A DNA stretch of 64,000 nucleotides. Source: Adenophora triphylla var. japonica (Eukaryota; Streptophyta; Magnoliopsida; Asterales; Campanulaceae). Under the pieces are notes generated by a model. That model worked only from the letters and a program-made list of their open reading frames with translations, was not told where the DNA came from and did no database searches. Of this stretch, positions 58,231 through 64,000 are shown in pieces (within the stretch, counting starts at the first letter, position 1; the number at the start of each line of letters is the position of its first letter). The stretch is taken from the NCBI GenBank assembly GCA_022495995.1, contig JAFEMH010005394.1:1-64000 (forward strand), read 5' to 3'. Position numbers and translations under genes: made by a program.

Positions 58231-58295
58231 TGAACTACGATCAGCTTGATTTCCACTTGGGATACGTAGGAATCCTTTAAAAGGGTCCAGCCATC
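58231..58295 (+). promoter_or_regulatory. conserved hairpin module before LTR4 (instance 9)
   Basis: CTACG 58235-58239 with CGTAG 58265-58269; inner TTCC with GGGA; third stem CCTT-TAA-AAGG. Followed by the conserved run to GTCGCCGAGGGGCTGC before the LTR. Confidence 0.65.
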
Positions 58296-58640
58296 CGACC
58301 GCCTCGGTCACCTCCTCACCCATCTAGGTAAAAGTTTGTCAGATTGGGATCCTCACTTTGTCGACGACCCCACTTCCCCTGGAAGTACCGTCGCCGAGGG
58401 GCTGCTGTAAGTGCCCCAATCTGGGTCGTTAATGTTCCGTCAGCCCAAATTAATGATTTATTATCATTTAGTGGCATTTTGGACATTATTTTGACAATTT
58501 GAATGAGGAAGGACCTCTTAGAAATAAAAAAATTGCCAAATACCTCACTGGAAATATGTCATTCCCAATAAAAAAGGAATATTGACCATTTGCAAACAGC
58601 CAAAACTGCTTTCTGCAACAACCAGGCACGCTGTTGATCC

Positions 58641-58714
58641 CATCCGCGCAGATGAGATTGTGCCTACAATCTCATCCACGCGGATAAGATTGTCATCCAG
58701 CCAACCTATAAATA
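58641..58714 (+). promoter_or_regulatory. LTR4 promoter: 20-bp inverted repeat carrying two palindrome copies, then TATA
   Basis: ATCCGCGCAGATGAGATTGT (58642-58661) and its inverse ACAATCTCATCCACGCGGAT (58666-58685) match at 18 of 20 positions around a 4-nt loop; TATAAATA at 58707. Confidence 0.7.
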
Positions 58715-59435
58715 CAACCCTTCTCCCTATGTTTTAACAACCCAAAAAATACGAAAACCTACTGTTACTCTGTCAAATTCACCTTCAAACAGCCCTTTAC
58801 ACTCTCACGACTCAAATTCCACACCAAATCCAACCTCAAATCCACTCCAAAATCACTTCTAAGCCTTGAAATCTCTCAACCCTAAACACCAACCCAAGAA
58901 AGATTGGTAAACCCTCACTCCCCTTACTCATATCTCCCTCATTCTTGCATATATTTCATGTGTAAATGATGTAGTCTTACTTACTACTTGTTGTTCACCT
59001 CCCCTTCCCCTTTGTCCCAAGGATCCAAGAGGATCTCCATGGAGTTCATCTCCATAAATTATTCTCTACAAGGGTTCATATTTTTCATTATGCAAATTCC
59101 CTTGTCCCTTTGTTTATATTAACTAGCTTTCACTTAATACTTGCTCTTTTGACCTAAAGAATGGTCATCTTGGAGTCCATCTCCATAGATGACCACTTTA
59201 AATGGTCTACATTCTTTACTTCCTTGTAAATTCCCCATCCCTAGTCTAAGATGCTCACCTTGGAACTCTTTCCTTGGATGAAAATCATCTAGACTCACAA
59301 AATAGGTCACACAAGATGTATAAGATACACTTGAGCATAGGTCTCAAGGATGGTCCTTCTTGTGACCACCTTAAAGATCTTCCTCTAAAGTTGATGCATC
59401 TTGACCTAATTCTCTTGTTAAATTACTTTTCATGT

Positions 59436-60948
59436 TGTTGGGTATGCATTATTTAACCCTCCTAGATTAGCTTAAGATTTGATTGATACCATAACCTCCT
59501 CTTTATTTTAAGGACTTTAAGCCCATATGTAATGAAGTTTAGACTTCAATTTTTTAGCTAAATCCATTTTATAGAATAGGATATATTAGGCTTGAAGACT
59601 GGCACAAGACTCATTGGATTTGAGGATGCAGTTCAAATGTTTCAGACCGCCTTGTCAAAATTGCCTAGCAGAACCGCTCCTTGCAACTGCTTGGTGGAAT
59701 CCTTGTCTGAAACCACCTTATGAACTTCAGTGTGCAACCGCCTTGAGTGAACCGCATTTGATATGCAGTTCCAACCACACTGATGAATCCTCCACTAGTG
59801 AAACTGCCCCTGTCTAAACCGCTTCTCACCAGGACCGCTCCAATGATTGAAGACTTGAAGTGAACCACATTTTACCATTGGAATCCACGTCAGCAATATC
59901 AAATGTCAACCACCATATCTTGTCACGTGACTTAATGTCAGAGAAGATCTGCAAGGATCTTGAAAAGGTGACAGATGTCCTAACTACCTTATTTGCAGCT
60001 GGAGCCTGATCAGCTTTACCTGCAACTACTGTACCTAAGGACAAAAGTGGTTACTGTGGACCAATGGGAAAGCACCAGTACAGTCCTTTCAACAGCTGTA
60101 TCCAACGGCTAGTTACTTGGTGCTTGGGTATAAATACTCCCAATCTTCACCATTTGAAGATTGCTTGAGAAATTGATTTGCTGTGAGTTCATACGAAGTT
60201 GAAGTTCTGCCCAGAAAATTTCCAGTCCTTTGAATCTTCATCTTCCACTTCAAGAAAAATATCCCAGCCCAGAAATCAAGCCTTATACACATCAAGAATC
60301 ATTGTGCTCTCCATTTTATAGATTCAAAGATCCTTGATCTTGCATACACGCACACACCTCACTTGTTTAATCACATAGATTATTCATTTGAGATACACTG
60401 GTTATAGTCTAGGATTCGATCTTCATAGAATAGATTTTAGATCTGAGTTTGAATACTTTGTAACTTGTAATCTCTCTCATACTCAATATAAAATCTAGCT
60501 CTTAGAAAATCCAAGACTAACCATCTTGGTAGTGGACGTAGATCGTTTATCGATTGAACCACTCCAAATTGTGTGTTCTTATATTTCTGCATTTATTATT
60601 TCTTGTGCTTATTAATTATCTATCTTTTTCTATGTTTGATCTTACTTGTAGTTATTCATTATTGTGAATTGTGTTTGGAGTTAACGTTGTCCAAACCTCT
60701 CTTTTGTTTGCAAACCGCACTCACTACAACTGCACTATAAACCGCTTTACAAATCGCACTAAAAACCGCTTTGTATCTCCAAAATATTCCGCTGTGCATT
60801 TTGCAACTCTACTTGCAGTTTTTCATTAACTGTAAGAGGTTTTGTAAGCAAGAGGTAAAGTTTTTAAAAGAGGGCAAAAATTTTATAACAGCTATTCACC
60901 CCCCCCTCTAGCTGTTTTTCACCCTTGTTGCCACCTTTGGGATCAACA
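59436..60948. mobile_element. Copia-like solo LTR, 1513 bp, TSD CATGT
   Basis: Begins TGTTGGG, ends GATCAACA; perfect 5-bp duplication CATGT at 59431-59435 and 60949-60953. The late CTATTCACCCCCCCCTCTAG run is typical of SIRE-type Copia LTR ends. TATAAATACT near 60129. No coding region. Inserted into LTR4. Confidence 0.88.
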
Positions 60949-61265
60949 CATGTCAAAACCCCCTTGTCCCTAGCAAATGACATGTTTTCAAAGTCCTAAT
61001 GTACCCTCGGGATGGCTTGGTTAAGTGGATTCATCACTTATGACCACTAACCAAAGTCTAGGGAAAGAGAAGACAAAACATGGATGCCAAAAATCCAAAC
61101 AATTCCTTCATTTTTTGCTTTCAGTTACATTTCCAGTTAAGTCCTGTAAATCCTGTTAAGTTTCTGGAAATTACAGTGACTAAATTGGAAACTGTAAAAA
61201 ATATTGACACTGCAGGCCCATCCGCGCGGATAAGATTGCACTACAGTCTCATCCACGCGGATGAC

Positions 61266-61400
61266 ATTGTCATCTGCAAACAGTTTTCCAATTTTCTGTT
61301 ATTTTCAGTTTTCAAACTGTTTTCCAGTTCAGAATGTCATCTGCAAACAGTTTTCCAATTTTCTGTTATTTTCAGTTTTCAAACTGTTTTCCAGTTCAGT
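61266..61400 (+). repeat. 62-bp direct duplication in LTR4
   Basis: TGTCATCTGCAAACAGTTTT ... TTTTCCAGTTCAG is present twice in direct orientation (from about 61268 and 61337), nearly identical, so recent. Confidence 0.85.
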
Positions 61401-61718
61401 CCCTAGTATTTCAGTTATTTCCAGAAAATCACCTTTTATTCAAAATCTTTTTTTTAACACACACACACACAAAAAGTTTCAAGTTTGGAAGACTCGTCAT
61501 ACGAGACATTTCGGGTGCACGTCAAACGTCCATCCCGGAGTGTAACGTGACCTCCGAACTCATTTTCTCTAATTTTAGACATTTTTCAAAGTTTTGGCCC
61601 TTGAACTAAAAACGGCGTGGCGACTCCGTTGATTTTTTCAAATTCCGATAAAAGATTTTTCTAACCTCCAAAAAAGGGCATTGTCGGGCTTTGACGCAAG
61701 AAAATCGGGTACATCACA

Positions 61719-64000
61719 GGTCCACTAAAATACGCCGGGCCATATGGCGTCGTCCTACATCGAAGAAGGACCTAGCCTGCTCAGTAATGAAGTTGTGGCA
61801 TTCATCTCCCTCCTTGTAAGCCTCCACTGCAGCCTTGCTAGCAGCTTCCTTGGCGGTCTCTACAGCAACTTTTAGCTCCTCCTCCCACTGTAACCGGGCT
61901 ACCTTGTGGTCTTTCGTTTGCTTGCCCAACATATCAGTACTCTCTTTAATCAACTGAGTCGCAACCTCAAGCTCCTGCTCAGCCTTTTCTTTGCCTAGCT
62001 TGACTTCACCGAGCTCCTTCTTGGCATCCCCGAGCTTGCCCCATGCTTTATCTTTGGCCTTCAGGGCATCTTCTTTCACCAGTTTGAGGGACTCATAGGC
62101 TGAATCTAGGTCAGAATGCTTCTCCTTCATCTCAGCAAGCTCAGCTACCTTCCGATCGTGCATTGGCGGGGCCAACTTCTCTCTCTCCTCAGCCGCCTTC
62201 CAACTGCTCTTGGCCAGCTCAATCATAGCAAGAGACTACAAGAAAAATAAAAAGTTTAAGTATCAAATCGAACTACTTGTAAATGGAAGTGCGAACAAAA
62301 GGGTGAGCAAAAAGAATGAGAAAGCTAGAGTATTGCCTCATAATGAATCAAGCCTGATCTGGCGCTAAACCCCTCAGCACTCAGACCTTTGTCAGCATAT
62401 CTTGCTACCAGGTCCTGATTTGCAGATCACCTCACCACCACTTGCCCGTACTCTAGCTCGGGGTATTTCCTACTTAAGCTATCAATCCCAGTAAGTAGAG
62501 GGACGACACTCAGCTTATCCACACGAGCTTGGACTAGCTCGGCATATGAGGCTTTGGGAGTTGGGGGTAGAGGACTTTTGGCAATAGCATCCACTTTTTC
62601 AGATCGGAGGTTAGGCTTGGATCTTTTTTTCTTGCTGTTGAGAGGGAGGTCGTCTTCATCTTCTGCATCGTCTTCTAGGTCGACGATAGTTGGCTAGATC
62701 TAGTTTTGGGGGCCTCATGCCTGGGCTTGAGTATTTTCTCGGCCTCCCCAGCTCCAGCAGTATCACCCTCCTTGGCATCATCAGCCGATCTCTCCAGTTC
62801 ATCCTGCTCAGCATCCTCCTCGACGGGGATCAGCTTCTCAGTATCTTCGACAACCAGCTGCAACAACTTATGTCGATCCTCAGCCTTGTTCTGATGATTA
62901 GCTCGGGCATTGGTAGCCCCACAACTCTTCTTGCTCTTCTTCACGTTAACAACTCCCCCCATGTTAGCTTCCTGCTCCGGGGTAAGAATTGCACATAGAA
63001 GAAGTATTAGCTCGAGATGGCCAATAAAAAAAACTTGACGAGTAAAACATGAACGAGCAAAGTAAGAAGCATGCGAGTAAAGAATTGGCGAGCTAAGTAA
63101 AAGGGCAAGTAAACACTTACCCTCATAATGATCCATATTCAGTCTGCTGTAATCTGGGGTCCTCTTACATTCGTGGCACTAATTCTCAAATCGAAATCTA
63201 TCTCCCTCGTGAGTAACCCAATCAGGGTACCTCCAGCTCCTAACTATTGGGACCAATGGAGCAACCTCACCACTGCCCAGCATCATTCCAGCCTGGATGT
63301 AATTATTTTTGGTGGTCCCTAGTATCTCCCAGCTAATGGGACCTCGACTAGCTACTTCAACCAATTTCTTGTACAGAGCATCGCTCCAGTCTGGCACCGA
63401 GTAGTTCTCCTCCTTTATTACGTCAGACTCATCAATAGGTAGAGGAAATTCCCAACCTCTCCTACTCTCAACCACTATAACATGAGTGTTCCAACCACTG
63501 GCTTTGCTGGGAAGGTTTACGAATAGTTTGGGGGCATGAGGTCTGGAAGGGGTACTAATCCCCATGGTCGACTTATCAAGAGTAATCTTAAAAAACATCC
63601 TAAAAACATGGAGGCAAGGTTCAAATCCTAGAAATCTACAGACCATGGCAAATCACACCAAAACCCTGCAAGTATTTGCTCCCAGTTGAAGAGGTAGGGC
63701 GTCCATGCATTCTAAAAATTCATTAACGAATGGATCTAAGGGAAGTCTCAAGCCAGCCTCAAATTGGCCATAGAAGAAGGACACCATAGTGGGATCAGTG
63801 GTGTAGGTCGATCCAAATTTGGACATAAACTCTTTCTTGGGGTAGTGGGCCAGTCTAAACTCATCTTTACTTACCTCGCAAAAGCCGTAAAGCATGTTTA
63901 AACGAGACTTAGAACCCCTTTTCCCAGGGAGTGGCTTGGGGGCCACATAACCTCTCTCATTCCTCCCTTGGGCAACGGAGGAGTCGAAAGCGTCCACAAT
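61719..64000 (-). pseudogene. PF04195-like 'putative gypsy type transposon' gene, truncated by LTR4
   Basis: Enters from the right edge. MDAFDSSVAQGRNERGYVAP, then YPKKEFMSKFGSTY, SFFYGQFEAGLRLPLDPFVN and VCRFLGFEPCLHVFRMFFKI (63997-63590) fit the Transposase_28 pattern. Next come IVVESRRGWEFPLP, VPDWSDALYKKLVEV and YPDWVTHEGDRF. A GTAAGT donor lies near 63120; a later exon (62960-62690) is charged; then SYAELVQARVDKLSVVPLLT and, after an apparent GC-AG intron (about 62236-62330), a coiled coil MIELAKSSWKAAEEREKLAP to 61719. Stops at 63653 and near 62430. The stop at 61714 lies inside LTR4, so the C-terminus is lost. Function unknown; such genes are common in plant repeats. Confidence 0.65.

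Larger units (their letters stand above)
58406..61718 (+). repeat. LTR4, terminal LTR of the array, split by a solo LTR
   Basis: TGTAAGTGCCCC start, ACATCACA end; about 1.8 kb after removing the nested insertion at 59436-60948. TATA at 58707. Palindromes at 58643/58675 (inverted pair) and 61221/61252. AC repeats near 61458, hairpin CTCGTCATACGAG near 61493, GTGGCGACTCCG at 61617. No primer site follows, so this is the outer end of the array. Confidence 0.82.

Overview
The window is repeat-dense plant nuclear DNA, probably from a eudicot with a large genome. The evidence is Tat/Ogre-type Ty3/gypsy retrotransposons with a second RNase H, En/Spm (CACTA), hAT and Copia elements, and TTTAGGG-like repeats. 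No intact host gene is visible; every coding region is transposon-derived and nearly all are broken. The species cannot be named from the sequence.

Layout. 1-14870: Tat element A (gag, protease and integrase remnants, two antisense genes, tandem repeats, 3' LTR), 5' LTR outside the window. 14871-28458: a CACTA transposon read on the minus strand and truncated on the left. It carries a Copia-like solo LTR (20897-22263, TSD TCGAT), a hAT element only a few bases away (22280-25935, TSD GTGGCATA), and large CCCTATA and TTTAGGG-like arrays. 28459-61718: a chain of Tat units sharing LTRs. Unit B has protease, G-patch, RT, RNase H, second RNase H, integrase and antisense genes; LTR1 is at 40046-41931. 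Unit C is gag-only; LTR2 is at 51052-53001. Unit D is a gag 5' end; LTR3 ends at 56708. Unit E is repeats only; LTR4 is 58406-61718 and holds another Copia-like solo LTR with TSD CATGT. 61719-64000: a minus-strand gene resembling the 'putative gypsy type transposon' family (PF04195), cut off by LTR4.

How the parts work together. Each fuller Tat unit has a sense gag-pol block and a convergent antisense block. The antisense block has a DUF7745-like gene (aORF1) and a plant-mobile-domain gene (aORF2) with apparent GT-AG introns at matching places in A and B. Antisense introns are invisible to sense-strand splicing and so could survive retrotransposition. The same palindrome type (TCCG-NN-CGGA, usually followed 4-5 nt later by TTGCA) sits upstream of the LTR TATA box and upstream of the antisense genes. 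In element A all are of the TACG form; in the other family they are of the CGCG form. A second recurring module, a CTACG...CGTAG stem enclosing a stem whose sequence changes on both sides, occurs nine times, after integrase or just before the 3' LTR. These two modules and the spliced antisense gene are the most interesting content.

Limits: all alignments were done by eye; domain names rest on recognised motifs, not searches; coordinates of decayed genes are approximate.
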